From: Konateibacter massiliensis
GTDB lineage: Bacteria; Bacillota; Clostridia; Lachnospirales; Lachnospiraceae
Assembly (NCBI RefSeq): GCF_900184995.1
Contig: NZ_LT860099.1
Coordinates: 2,936,829 to 3,000,828, forward strand
Length of the DNA: 64,000 nt
Direction of reading: 5' to 3'
Below, in pieces: positions 35,386 through 44,400 of the stretch (positions are counted from its first letter, which is position 1; the number at the start of each line of letters is the position of its first letter). Under the pieces are notes generated by a model that saw only the letters and a program-made list of their open reading frames with translations, had not been told where the DNA came from and made no database searches. Position numbers and translations under genes: made by a program.

Positions 35386-36657
35386 ATGAAAGTATTAATT
35401 GTTGGAAGCGGCGGAAGAGAACATGCCATCGCATGGAAGGTATCCCAAAGCAGCAAGGTAGATAAAATTTACTGTGCTCCGGGCAATGCAGGAATTGAAG
35501 AGTATGCAGAGTGTGTCGATATCGGCGCGATGGAGTTTGACGAGCTGTTGGCATTTGCGAAGGAAAAAGAGATTGATTTGACGGTAATCGGCATGGACGA
35601 TCCTTTGGTAGGAGGAGTTGTGGATGTGTTCGAGGCGGCAGGAATGCGCGTGTTCGGACCTAGAAAGAATGCAGCGTTTCTGGAAGGCTCTAAGGCTTTT
35701 TCCAAGGATTTGATGAAAAAATATAATATCCCGACAGCGGCATATGAAAACTTTGATGACCCGGATAAAGCGATTGCCTATCTGGAGAAGGCAGAGTTTC
35801 CGCTTGTTTTAAAAGCGGACGGGCTGGCACTGGGAAAAGGTGTATTAATTTGCAATACTCTGGAGGAAGCAAGGGAAGGTGTCAAAGCCATCATGCTCGA
35901 CAAACAGTTTGGTGATGCCGGAACCCAGATGGTTGTAGAAGAATTTATGACAGGCAGGGAGGTTTCCGTGCTGTCTTATGTGGACGGAAAGACGATTAAG
36001 ACAATGACTTCGGCTCAGGACCATAAGAGGGCATTGGACGGCGACCAAGGCTTAAATACAGGCGGTATGGGTACGTTTTCACCGAGTCCTTTCTACACAG
36101 AGGAAGTGGATGAATTTTGTAAGAAGTATGTTTATCAGGCGACGGTAGATGCGATGGCAGCAGAGGGCAGAGAATTTAAGGGGATTATTTTCTTCGGACT
36201 GATGCTGACGGAGAAAGGACCTAAAGTGTTGGAGTACAATGCACGCTTTGGAGACCCGGAGGCACAGGTTGTTCTGCCTCGAATGAAAAATGATATTGTG
36301 GAAGTATTTGAAGCCTGTATTGACGGCACGTTAGACCAGATAGATTTGCAGTTTGAGGATAATGCAGCTGTATGTGTCGTGCTGGCGTCAGAGGGCTATC
36401 CGGTTGCTTATGATAAGGGACTCGTAATCTCAGGACTGGATGCTTTTAAAGAGAAGGATGGCTATTATGCTTTCCATGCAGGAACGAAGAAAACGGACAA
36501 AGGCATTGTCACAAACGGAGGACGTGTCATCGGTATAACAGCCAAAGGAGCTGATTTGAAGGAAGCAAGGGCGAATGCCTATGATGCAGTAAAATGGGTG
36601 GATTTTGCCAATAAATATTGCAGAAATGATATCGGAAAAGCAATTGATGAGGCGTAA
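35386..36657 (+). CDS. purD: Phosphoribosylamine--glycine ligase
   Basis: PurD makes GAR from phosphoribosylamine, glycine and ATP. The 423-residue ATP-grasp protein begins MKVLIVGSGGREHAIAWK and has LKADGLALGKGV, the ATP-grasp EEFMTGREVSVL and the family signature RFGDPEAQVVLPRM. It is last in the operon and ends at a strong terminator. purC, purF, purL, purH and purB are not in the window. Confidence 0.98.
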   Translation: MKVLIVGSGGREHAIAWKVSQSSKVDKIYCAPGNAGIEEYAECVDIGAMEFDELLAFAKEKEIDLTVIGMDDPLVGGVVDVFEAAGMRVFGPRKNAAFLEGSKAFSKDLMKKYNIPTAAYENFDDPDKAIAYLEKAEFPLVLKADGLALGKGVLICNTLEEAREGVKAIMLDKQFGDAGTQMVVEEFMTGREVSVLSYVDGKTIKTMTSAQDHKRALDGDQGLNTGGMGTFSPSPFYTEEVDEFCKKYVYQATVDAMAAEGREFKGIIFFGLMLTEKGPKVLEYNARFGDPEAQVVLPRMKNDIVEVFEACIDGTLDQIDLQFEDNAAVCVVLASEGYPVAYDKGLVISGLDAFKEKDGYYAFHAGTKKTDKGIVTNGGRVIGITAKGADLKEARANAYDAVKWVDFANKYCRNDIGKAIDEA

Positions 36658-36675
36658 GAGCCTTTCGTAGTGTTA

Positions 36676-36718
36676 GTACAAAAAAGGAACTGTTTGTAGA
36701 GCAGTTCCTTTTTTGTAC
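36676..36718. terminator. Terminator of the pur operon
   Basis: GTACAAAAAAGGAACTG (36676-36692) pairs perfectly with CAGTTCCTTTTTTGTAC (36702-36718). Confidence 0.92.
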
Positions 36719-36854
36719 CTAAAAGGTCAATATATGCAATGTTTTAGTCAAGAATAAGAATGAAATATATTACAGTTGTGATATGATAAAAGCAGGTAAA
36801 CACGATAAAAAGGCAGAAGAGATTCAGCAAAAAAAGAAAAGTGAGGATACCGCC

Positions 36855-38858
36855 ATGTTTATGTTTAGCAAAAATACTGTAATTACAGCTAAGACCATGA
36901 GTAAACCTGTTTTAAATGCAATCTGCATATTGGAGAGAGATAGGGATAAGGTGTTTTCGGACAGCACCTGTCCGGCAAATGAAATCATACTGAAAGAAGA
37001 AGTGCTGCAGGAAGAGCAATTTGTCCTGAAGGTAGAGGACAGTCAGGTAAGCGTGACCGCAGGTGACGATTTAGGCTTTATCTATGGCTTATTATATATC
37101 AGTGAACACTATTTAGGCATTAAACCATTTTGGTTTTGGATGGATCAAAAGATAGAAAAGAGGACAAGCATAGAGCTTAAAGCAGTACGCCATAAGTCTG
37201 AAAAGGCAGCAGTGCGTTTTCGCGGCTGGTTTTATAATGATGAAGTACTGATGATGAAGTGGAAGTATAATGAAAATGGTGTGGACGGCTGGAAGATGGC
37301 ATTGGAGGCACTTTTAAGGTGCGGCGGAAATATGGCAATTCCGGGGACAGACACGATGTCGCGCAGAAACAGAGCGATGGCGGCAGAGATGGGATTGTGG
37401 ATTACACATCATCATGCGGAACCTCTCGGAGCGGAGATGTTTGTTCGCGCTTATCCGGATACGGAGCCTAACTTTATGGAGCATCCGGAGCTTTTCTATA
37501 AGCTGTGGGAGGATGCGGTCTTAGAGCAAAAAGACTGTAAGGTTGTTTGGAATCTCTGTTTTCGTGGGCAGGGAGATGTGCCGTTTTGGCATACCGATAC
37601 GAGCGGTCAGTTTGATACGCCCCAAAAGCAAGGACGTTTGATAAGTGAGCTGATTAAAAAGCAGTGTGATATCGTAAAAAAGCATGTGGCTTCCCCAGTA
37701 TTTTGCACGAATCTTTATGGTGAAATCATGGAGTTATACGAGCAGGGATATATCGACCTAGATGAGGATATTATCAAGGTCAGAGCTGACAACGGCTTTG
37801 GCAGAATGGTGACAAGAAGACGTGACAACCACTGTGTCAGGGTCTCTTCCATGCCGGACAAGAAGGACAGCGGTGCGCAGGGAATTTATTATCATGTTTC
37901 TTTTTATGATTTACAGGCGGCAAATCACATTACCATGCTTCCAAATTCTGTCGATTTTGTGGATAGAGAGCTTACACAAGTAATAGAAAATGGCGGGGAT
38001 GATTTCTGGGTGATTAACTGTTCTAATGTGCGCCCTCATACCTACTATCTGGACGCAGTTAGGAAAAAATGGTTTGGAAGAAAGATTGATGATGCGGTGC
38101 AAAGCAGGGAATTTGCGGCTGATTATTATGCAGGAAACAAAAGCATAGCACAATACTATGAGGCTTATCCGCAGGCAATGATTTCTTATGGTGAGAATGA
38201 AGATGACCATATGGGAGAGCAGTTTTACACGGAAAATTTGAGAATTATTGCACACCAGCTTTTGGTGGACAGGTCAAAGAATGCGGAGCCCCTTTACTGG
38301 ATTGCAGGGGAGGGCACCTTGGCAGAGCAGGTAAAAAGAGTATGCGAGCTATGCCAAAACGGGTTTAACAGGCTGGAAGAATATTATAAAAAATGTGAGG
38401 AGATAAGCGGGGAGCTTGCCAAAGCGGAAAAAGAGCTTTTTGACGCGACTCTTCTCTTACAGGCAAAAATTCATTATTACGGCGTAAAGGGAGTTGTACT
38501 GTTTGGTGAGGCATACCGCTTCTTTGAGGAGCGGGATTATAAAAAAGCCTTTGTTTTATTCGGACGAAGTGCAGAATGCTTTGATGTTGCAGACAAGGAG
38601 ATGCGGGCAGCCGAATATGGAGTGTGGGATAATTTTTATCTGAATGACTGCTTTGCAGATTTAAAGCATACCGCCTATATGATAAGAAAGGTGATGGGTC
38701 TTGTCCGTGAGCTGGGGGACAATGTACGCCATGACTCATGGTATCACGGTTATTGCTACGCGAAGGAGGATCAGAAGGTATTTCTTTTGCTTGTCACGGA
38801 TAATCATATGACGGATCAAGAGCTTTATGAGGTGATGCGGGAAAAGGAAATGATGTAA
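36855..38858 (+). CDS. Glycoside hydrolase family 115-like protein (alpha-glucuronidase family)
   Basis: GH115 enzymes remove (4-O-methyl-)glucuronic acid from xylan. The ATG at 36855 follows GTGAGGA by 8 bp and gives 667 residues; an in-frame ATG at 36783 has no clear ribosome site. Matches to the family are a non-catalytic first domain (GDDLGFIYGLLYISEHYLGI), RFRGWFYNDEV opening the barrel, and the long conserved stretch from about 315 (VRADNGFGRMV, then GAQGIYYHVSFYD and FWVINCSNVRPHTYYL). Typical GH115 enzymes are 800-1000 residues, so the C-terminal domain seems to be missing. There is no signal peptide, which suggests action on imported oligosaccharides. It is followed by a GH42 gene 31 bp later. 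The family is judged by eye from motifs. Confidence 0.75.
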   Translation: MFMFSKNTVITAKTMSKPVLNAICILERDRDKVFSDSTCPANEIILKEEVLQEEQFVLKVEDSQVSVTAGDDLGFIYGLLYISEHYLGIKPFWFWMDQKIEKRTSIELKAVRHKSEKAAVRFRGWFYNDEVLMMKWKYNENGVDGWKMALEALLRCGGNMAIPGTDTMSRRNRAMAAEMGLWITHHHAEPLGAEMFVRAYPDTEPNFMEHPELFYKLWEDAVLEQKDCKVVWNLCFRGQGDVPFWHTDTSGQFDTPQKQGRLISELIKKQCDIVKKHVASPVFCTNLYGEIMELYEQGYIDLDEDIIKVRADNGFGRMVTRRRDNHCVRVSSMPDKKDSGAQGIYYHVSFYDLQAANHITMLPNSVDFVDRELTQVIENGGDDFWVINCSNVRPHTYYLDAVRKKWFGRKIDDAVQSREFAADYYAGNKSIAQYYEAYPQAMISYGENEDDHMGEQFYTENLRIIAHQLLVDRSKNAEPLYWIAGEGTLAEQVKRVCELCQNGFNRLEEYYKKCEEISGELAKAEKELFDATLLLQAKIHYYGVKGVVLFGEAYRFFEERDYKKAFVLFGRSAECFDVADKEMRAAEYGVWDNFYLNDCFADLKHTAYMIRKVMGLVRELGDNVRHDSWYHGYCYAKEDQKVFLLLVTDNHMTDQELYEVMREKEMM

Positions 38859-38889
38859 ATCGTTATAATAAATTAGGAGGGCTTTTTAA

Positions 38890-40971
38890 ATGAAAGGTAT
38901 CGGCAGCAAAAAGGGAAATGTATGGAGCAAAATAGGGCTTGGCGTGTGCTATTATCCGGAACATTGGGATAAGAAGTATTGGCAGGACGATTTACGGCGC
39001 ATGAAGGAGCTAGGCATTCAGACAATCCGAATTGCAGAGTTTGCCTGGAATAAATTTGAGCCGGAAGAGGGGACATTTGTGTTTGCCTTCTTTGATGAGT
39101 TTATGGAGGTTGTGAAGCAGGAGGGGATGAAGGTGATTTTCGGAACACCGACCGCAACGCCTCCCGCTTGGCTTACCCAGAAATACCCAGAAGTCTTAAA
39201 TGCGGCAATCAACGGAGATTTGTATAACCACGGTGCCAGACGGCATTACAATTACAATTCATCTAAATATCGGGAGCTTAGTGCCAGAATCGTGAGAAAG
39301 CTAGGAGAGCACTACGGGAGTCACCCCAATATTGTGGGCTGGCAGATTGACAACGAGCTAAATTGTGAGGTGGACGTATTTTATTCGGAGAGCGACCACG
39401 AGGCATTTCGCGTGTATCTGAAAGAGCGATATAAAAAACTGGAAGCGTTGAATGCTGCTTGGGGAACAAACTTCTGGAATCAGACCTACTCTGACTGGGC
39501 ACAGATATATGCACCGCGCTTAACCGTGAACAACGGCTTTAATCCTCATCAAAAGCTGGATTATATCCGTTTTATATCGGAAAGTACGATAGCGTTTTGT
39601 AAAATGCAGAGTGATATTTTGAGGGAGTATGTAAAAGAGGGGGATTTTATCACAACAAACGGTATGTTTGGTCATTTGGACAACCATAAGATGACGAAGG
39701 AGTGCCTTGATACCTACACCTATGACTCTTATCCGAATTTTGCCTATGCGCTGAACAGTGACCCACAAAAATCAAACAACCTAAATGACAGAAAATGGTC
39801 CAAAAACCTGACAGAGGTTCGCTCGGTTTCATCGCATTTTGGCATAATGGAGCAGCAGTCTGGAGCAAACGGCTGGAATGACCGAATGGAGGCGCCTGCA
39901 CCAAAGCCGGGCCAGATGATGCTTTGGGCGATGCAAAGTATTGCGCACGGAGCGGATTTTGTCAGCTTTTTCAGGTGGAGAACAAGCTGTATCGGCACGG
40001 AGATTTATTGGCAGGGTATTTTGGATTACGACAATCGGGATAATCGAAAGACGGCAGAGGTAAAGCAGATAGCAGAGCGTCTCGAAAAAATCGAGGAGAT
40101 GGCAGGAGCAGATTTTTTTGCTTCCTTTGGACTCATAAAGAGCTACGATAATGTTTGGGATGAGGAAGCGGATGTATCGCATCAAAAGGTGCAATCCTTC
40201 AGTGAACAGGAAATTTTTTGCGCCGCGCAGCTCTCCCATACACCGTTTGATATCATCTATCTGGGCGATGACTTGCAGGAAAATCTGGAAAAGTTAGAAA
40301 AGTTTCCGGTTGTATTTTATCTGCACGCTTCTATCGTGGGCGAAGGGGAGCAAGAGGTGTTGGAGCGATATGTAGAAAACGGCGGTATTTTGTGTATGGG
40401 CTGTAAGAGCGATTATAAAAATGAGAACGGGCATTGCAAGATGGAGCCGGCACCTGCACAGTTGAGAAAGCTGACAGGAGGAAATATAAGAGAGTTTACA
40501 TGGGTCAGACCGGAGGAGAAAGTCACCTTAGCATGGAATGAGAAACAATATGAAATGCCGATATTCAATGATGTTTTAGAAGCGGAGGAGGCAAAGGTGT
40601 TAGGTACTTTTGGCGGCAGCTATTATGAAGGAAGCCCTGCACTGTTAGAGAATAATTACGGAAAAGGGAAGGTACTACATTTAGGAGGTGTATTCACCAG
40701 AGAGATTGCAACGGCAATTTTGGAATATACGAGTGTAATCCGTCCTTTTGAAAGCCTCTTAGCGGCGCCAAAGGATTGTGAGATTGTGTTGCGCAAAAAA
40801 GAAGGAGCCCATTATCTTTTTGTGTTAAATTACAGCAAGGAGGAACAGACTATTTTTCTCAAAAAGGAAATGCACGATGTTGACAGCCAAGAAGCCGTAA
40901 TGGGCGAGGTTATACTAAAGTCCTATGAGACAAAGGTGTATTCTTTTCCTGGAAATAGTGTGATAAGTTAA
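38890..40971 (+). CDS. Beta-galactosidase, glycoside hydrolase family 42
   Basis: GH42 enzymes cleave terminal beta-galactosides. The 693-residue protein opens with GVCYYPEHWDKKYWQDDLRRM and the barrel strand IRIAEFAWNKFEPEEG. The acid/base is E156 in WQIDNELN and the nucleophile is E321 in IMEQQSG. The C-terminal parts match the trimerisation and beta-sandwich domains of the family. No signal peptide is present, so it is cytoplasmic. AGGAGGGC precedes the ATG. It follows the GH115-like gene closely, forming a small hydrolase operon, and may supply galactose to the gal operon. Whether natural substrates are galacto-oligosaccharides or side chains of plant polysaccharides is open. Confidence 0.95.
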   Translation: MKGIGSKKGNVWSKIGLGVCYYPEHWDKKYWQDDLRRMKELGIQTIRIAEFAWNKFEPEEGTFVFAFFDEFMEVVKQEGMKVIFGTPTATPPAWLTQKYPEVLNAAINGDLYNHGARRHYNYNSSKYRELSARIVRKLGEHYGSHPNIVGWQIDNELNCEVDVFYSESDHEAFRVYLKERYKKLEALNAAWGTNFWNQTYSDWAQIYAPRLTVNNGFNPHQKLDYIRFISESTIAFCKMQSDILREYVKEGDFITTNGMFGHLDNHKMTKECLDTYTYDSYPNFAYALNSDPQKSNNLNDRKWSKNLTEVRSVSSHFGIMEQQSGANGWNDRMEAPAPKPGQMMLWAMQSIAHGADFVSFFRWRTSCIGTEIYWQGILDYDNRDNRKTAEVKQIAERLEKIEEMAGADFFASFGLIKSYDNVWDEEADVSHQKVQSFSEQEIFCAAQLSHTPFDIIYLGDDLQENLEKLEKFPVVFYLHASIVGEGEQEVLERYVENGGILCMGCKSDYKNENGHCKMEPAPAQLRKLTGGNIREFTWVRPEEKVTLAWNEKQYEMPIFNDVLEAEEAKVLGTFGGSYYEGSPALLENNYGKGKVLHLGGVFTREIATAILEYTSVIRPFESLLAAPKDCEIVLRKKEGAHYLFVLNYSKEEQTIFLKKEMHDVDSQEAVMGEVILKSYETKVYSFPGNSVIS

Positions 40972-41098
40972 TTAATTAACAGTATTTAAGGTTTTCACGG
41001 CTTCTTTTTTGTGTTACAGTATAATTGAAAAAATATTGCTACCAGCCGTTGGCTTTATGCAATGAAATATGTAGATACAATATATGGAGGCATTTAAA

Positions 41099-43060
41099 AT
41101 GAATGATTTGGAACTTAAATATTTAAAAAGTATTGCAAATCTTTATCCAACCATAGCGGCGGCTTCGACGGAGATTATCAACTTACAGTCTATTTTGAAC
41201 TTACCAAAGGGGACAGAGCATTTCTTGACTGATATTCATGGGGCAGATGAACAATTTTTGCATGTACTGAAAAATGGATCGGGATCGGTCATTCGAAAAA
41301 TTAATGATGCGTTTGGAAATACATTGAGCAGCCGCGATAAAAAGATGCTAGCCACTCTTATTTATTATCCGGAGCAAAAGATTGAAATGGTATTAAAACA
41401 GGAAGAAAACATTGAGGATTGGTATAAAATTACATTGCACCGGCTGATTCTGATCAGCAAGCGGGTGGCGTCAAAATATACCCGCTCAAAGGTGCGAAAG
41501 GCGCTGCCGAAGGATTTTTCTTATATTATCGAGGAGCTTATTACGGAAAAAGCAGAGGTTTTGGATAAAGAAGGCTATTACAACGAGATTATCAATACAA
41601 TTATTCGGATTGGGCGGGCGAAGGAGTTTATCATTGCCCTGAGCAAACTGATACAGCGGCTTGTGATCGACCACTTACATATTATTGGAGATATTTTTGA
41701 CAGAGGACCGGGACCGCATATCATTATGGATACGCTGATGGACTATCACTCTGTGGATATTCAGTGGGGAAATCACGATATTCTGTGGATGGGAGCAGCT
41801 TCCGGACATCCGGCATGTATTGCGAATGTGGTCCGGATTTCAGCAAAGCACGGAAACCTCGATATGTTGGAAGAGGGATATGGCATTAATCTGATTCCTC
41901 TTGCAACCTTTGCCTTAAATACATATAAAGATGACACCTGCCAGCGTTTTCAGGTTGACAGCTCTGCATGCAATTATGATGAGAAGGATTTGGAGATTGA
42001 CAGCAAAATGCATAAAGCGATAACCGTCATCCAGTTTAAGCTGGAGGGCCAGTTGATTATGCGAAGAAGCGACTTTGCGATGGAGAGCAGATTGCTTTTG
42101 GATAAAATTGATTTTGACAAGAACACGATTGTTATTGACGGGCAGGAATATGAGCTGCTAGACAGTAATTTTCCGACAATCGACAGGGCAAATCCTTATC
42201 AGCTTACTGAGGAGGAGGAGCAGGTCATGGAACGGCTCAAATCCGCATTTCAAAAGTGTGAGAAGCTGCAAAAGCATGTCCGCTTTTTATTTGCAAAGGG
42301 AAGCCTGTACAAGGTATATAATTCCAATCTCCTCTATCACGGCTGTGTTCCTCTGAATGAGGACGGAAGCTTTAAGACGGTGACGCTGTTTGGAAAGCAG
42401 TACAGCGGCAGAGCGTGGTATGACTATCTGGAGAATTGCGCAAGAAAGGGCTATTACAGCGAGGAGAATACGGAGGTAAGACAAAAAGGGCAGGATATCA
42501 TGTGGTATATCTGGTCGAATGAGAATTCTCCGCTGTTTGGAAAAGCCAAGATGGCGACGTTCGAATGTTACTTCCTAAGCGAGGAAGAAATGCATAAGGA
42601 AAAGAAAAATCACTATTATTCCATGCTTGAGGAGGAAGCGGTGGTGAACCGCATACTGGAGGAATTTGGTGTGGATAGTGAGATCGGACATATTATCAAC
42701 GGGCATATGCCGGTGGAGCTGAAAAAGGGTGAAAATCCGATTAAGTGCAACGGAAAGCTGCTGATTATCGATGGTGGTTTTTCCAAGGCGTATCAGAGAA
42801 AAACCGGGATTGCAGGCTACACACTGATATCCAATTCCGTCGGACTCCGTCTTGTATCGCATGAGCCTTTTGAGTCGGCAGAGGACGCAATCGTAAATGA
42901 AAAAGACATCCATTCTGACACAACGATTGTGGAGAGCTTTCCGACGAGAAGATGTGTGGGTGATACAGATATCGGAAAAGAGTTGAAGGAGAAAATCCAT
43001 GAATTGGAAGCACTTCTCCGCGCATACAGACGAGGAACTCTGATTGAGAAGGAAGCTTAG
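41099..43060 (+). CDS. fbp: Fructose-1,6-bisphosphatase, class III
   Basis: FBPase III converts fructose-1,6-bisphosphate to fructose-6-phosphate for gluconeogenesis. The ATG at 41099 is preceded by GGAGG; an ATG at 41084 overlaps that site and is less likely. The 653-residue protein is of the large Firmicute metallophosphoesterase type. Metal-binding motifs are D45-H47 in TDIHGADEQF, D198 in GDIFDRGPG and N225-H226-D227 in WGNHDILWMG, with INGHMPV and IIDGGFSKAYQ further on. It stands alone with its own terminator. Confidence 0.97.
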   Translation: MNDLELKYLKSIANLYPTIAAASTEIINLQSILNLPKGTEHFLTDIHGADEQFLHVLKNGSGSVIRKINDAFGNTLSSRDKKMLATLIYYPEQKIEMVLKQEENIEDWYKITLHRLILISKRVASKYTRSKVRKALPKDFSYIIEELITEKAEVLDKEGYYNEIINTIIRIGRAKEFIIALSKLIQRLVIDHLHIIGDIFDRGPGPHIIMDTLMDYHSVDIQWGNHDILWMGAASGHPACIANVVRISAKHGNLDMLEEGYGINLIPLATFALNTYKDDTCQRFQVDSSACNYDEKDLEIDSKMHKAITVIQFKLEGQLIMRRSDFAMESRLLLDKIDFDKNTIVIDGQEYELLDSNFPTIDRANPYQLTEEEEQVMERLKSAFQKCEKLQKHVRFLFAKGSLYKVYNSNLLYHGCVPLNEDGSFKTVTLFGKQYSGRAWYDYLENCARKGYYSEENTEVRQKGQDIMWYIWSNENSPLFGKAKMATFECYFLSEEEMHKEKKNHYYSMLEEEAVVNRILEEFGVDSEIGHIINGHMPVELKKGENPIKCNGKLLIIDGGFSKAYQRKTGIAGYTLISNSVGLRLVSHEPFESAEDAIVNEKDIHSDTTIVESFPTRRCVGDTDIGKELKEKIHELEALLRAYRRGTLIEKEA

Positions 43061-43133
43061 GGATAGTAAAGCCTCAGTATACGTGTAAAAAGCTGTCGAG
43101 TGAGTTCATAAAAAATACACAGAAACATTTCAT

Positions 43134-43189
43134 AAAATACACATTTTATTACTATGCTACTACATGGGTAATTAAATGTGTATTTTTTT
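43134..43189 (+). terminator. Terminator of fbp
   Basis: AAAATACACATTT (43134-43146) pairs with AAATGTGTATTTT (43174-43186), and the T-run extends to 43189. A terminator-abutting repeat begins at the next base. Confidence 0.85.
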
Positions 43190-43321
43190 ATATCATAGGA
43201 AATTGCTTTGCAATTTCCTATTGATATAAAAACTATTTTTGCGCACCTCGCGGAGTGGAAGTTGTTGCTTCGCAACCCGCTCGGGCGCGAAGTATGAGCA
43301 AAGCTCACACTTTCTTATATT
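43190..43321 (+). repeat. Terminator-abutting repeat, copy B
   Basis: This 132-bp element starts at the end of the fbp T-tract. ATAGGAAATTGC (43195-43206) and GCAATTTCCTAT (43210-43221) form a perfect 12-bp stem with a 3-nt loop. TGCGCACCTCGCGGAG starts at 43240. GTTGC TTC GCAAC forms a hairpin, then CCCGCTCGGGCGC returns to pair with the GCGC block. A last hairpin joins AAGTATGAGC with GCTCACACTT (43290-43312). Copy A at 8841-8960 has the same order of blocks and different bases in paired positions. It is the upstream region of the ABC gene at 43393. Confidence 0.8.
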
Positions 43322-43392
43322 GTTTAGAAAATATTCTCAAAAGTGTAAAAATAATACACATTCCTTATACTATAATTAGGAGGGTCATAAAA

Positions 43393-44400
43393 TTGATAGA
43401 AGTGAAAAACCTTGTGAAAAGGTACGCGGACAATGTCGCGGTAGACAATTTGAGTTTTAAGGTAGAAAAGGGACAAATCTATGGCTTCTTAGGACCAAAC
43501 GGAGCCGGAAAATCAACAACAATGAATATTATTACGGGCTACATAGCGGCGTCCGGCGGAGAGGTTATCATCAATGGACATGATATCTTTGAGGAGCCGG
43601 AGCTGGCAAAAAAATCGATTGGTTACCTGCCCGAGATACCCCCTCTCTATATGGATATGACGCCATATGAGTATTTGAAATTTGCAGCAGAATTAAAGAA
43701 AATAGAGAAAAAAGAGCGAGAGGGCATGATTGAGGAGGTTATGAAGCTGACAAAGATTGAGGATGTCGGCAACAGGCTGATTAAGAATCTGTCCAAGGGT
43801 TATAAGCAAAGAGTCGGACTTGCACAGGCGATACTGGGCTACCCGGAGGTTATTATTTTAGACGAGCCTACCGTAGGTCTTGACCCGAAGCAGATTATTG
43901 AAATCCGAGATTTGATTAAGAGTTTAGGCAAGAAGCACACGGTTATTTTAAGTTCACATATTCTATCCGAGGTTAGTGCGGTATGCGACTACGTTATGAT
44001 TATTTCAAAGGGAAAGCTGGTGGCAAGTGATACGCCGGAAAACTTAGGAAAGCTTATGGCAGGAACAAACTCTTTGGATTTGACGATAAAGGGCGAAGAA
44101 AAACAGGTGGAAGAAATACTTGCGTCAATAGAAGAAATTCAGGAATTTACAATACATCATTCTGTGGAGGCAGATGCAGTTGACATCTCCCTAAAAACAG
44201 CAGAGCAGGTGGATGTGAGGGAAGTTGTTTTTTATAAAATGGCAGAAGCAAAATGCCCGATTCTTTCCATGAAGACCTCCAATATGTCTCTTGAGGACGT
44301 ATTCCTCGAACTGACAGGAGGAAACAAGGAAGTAGAGGAAAATCAATCTTTTGAAGAGGATGAGGAAGAGGAGGAAAAAGAAGATGACAGCAATTTATAA
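43393..44400 (+). CDS. ABC transporter ATP-binding protein (Gld/ABC-2 type)
   Basis: The ATPase has Walker A GPNGAGKST from residue 34, signature LSKGYKQRVGLAQA and Walker B VIILDEPTVGLDP. The TTG at 43393 is chosen because TTAGGAGGG stands 9 bp before it and MIEVKNLVKRY is the usual start; the frame extending to 43255 would run into the upstream repeat. After residue 220 comes a C-terminal extension that ends in a strongly acidic run (from about 313, rich in Glu and Asp). The 335-residue protein overlaps its permease gene by 17 bp. With the permease, GldG-like and DUF4340 genes it forms an exporter-type complex known from gliding bacteria and many non-gliding Firmicutes. Confidence 0.92.
   Translation: MIEVKNLVKRYADNVAVDNLSFKVEKGQIYGFLGPNGAGKSTTMNIITGYIAASGGEVIINGHDIFEEPELAKKSIGYLPEIPPLYMDMTPYEYLKFAAELKKIEKKEREGMIEEVMKLTKIEDVGNRLIKNLSKGYKQRVGLAQAILGYPEVIILDEPTVGLDPKQIIEIRDLIKSLGKKHTVILSSHILSEVSAVCDYVMIISKGKLVASDTPENLGKLMAGTNSLDLTIKGEEKQVEEILASIEEIQEFTIHHSVEADAVDISLKTAEQVDVREVVFYKMAEAKCPILSMKTSNMSLEDVFLELTGGNKEVEENQSFEEDEEEEEKEDDSNL

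Noticed and set aside
40972-41098. Possible terminator or promoter between GH42 and fbp
   Set aside because: The AAGG/CTT pairing before a T-run is too short and the TATAAT lacks a suitable -35, so no firm feature is called.
8841-43321. Repeat copies A and B as group II intron remnants
   Set aside because: Terminator-adjacent placement is similar, but no domain V-like hairpin (GAGC...RAY pattern) or reverse transcriptase was seen.
43255-43392. 46-residue extension of the Gld-type ATPase
   Set aside because: It lies in repeat B and the promoter region; the TTG at 43393 has a strong ribosome site and normal N-terminus.
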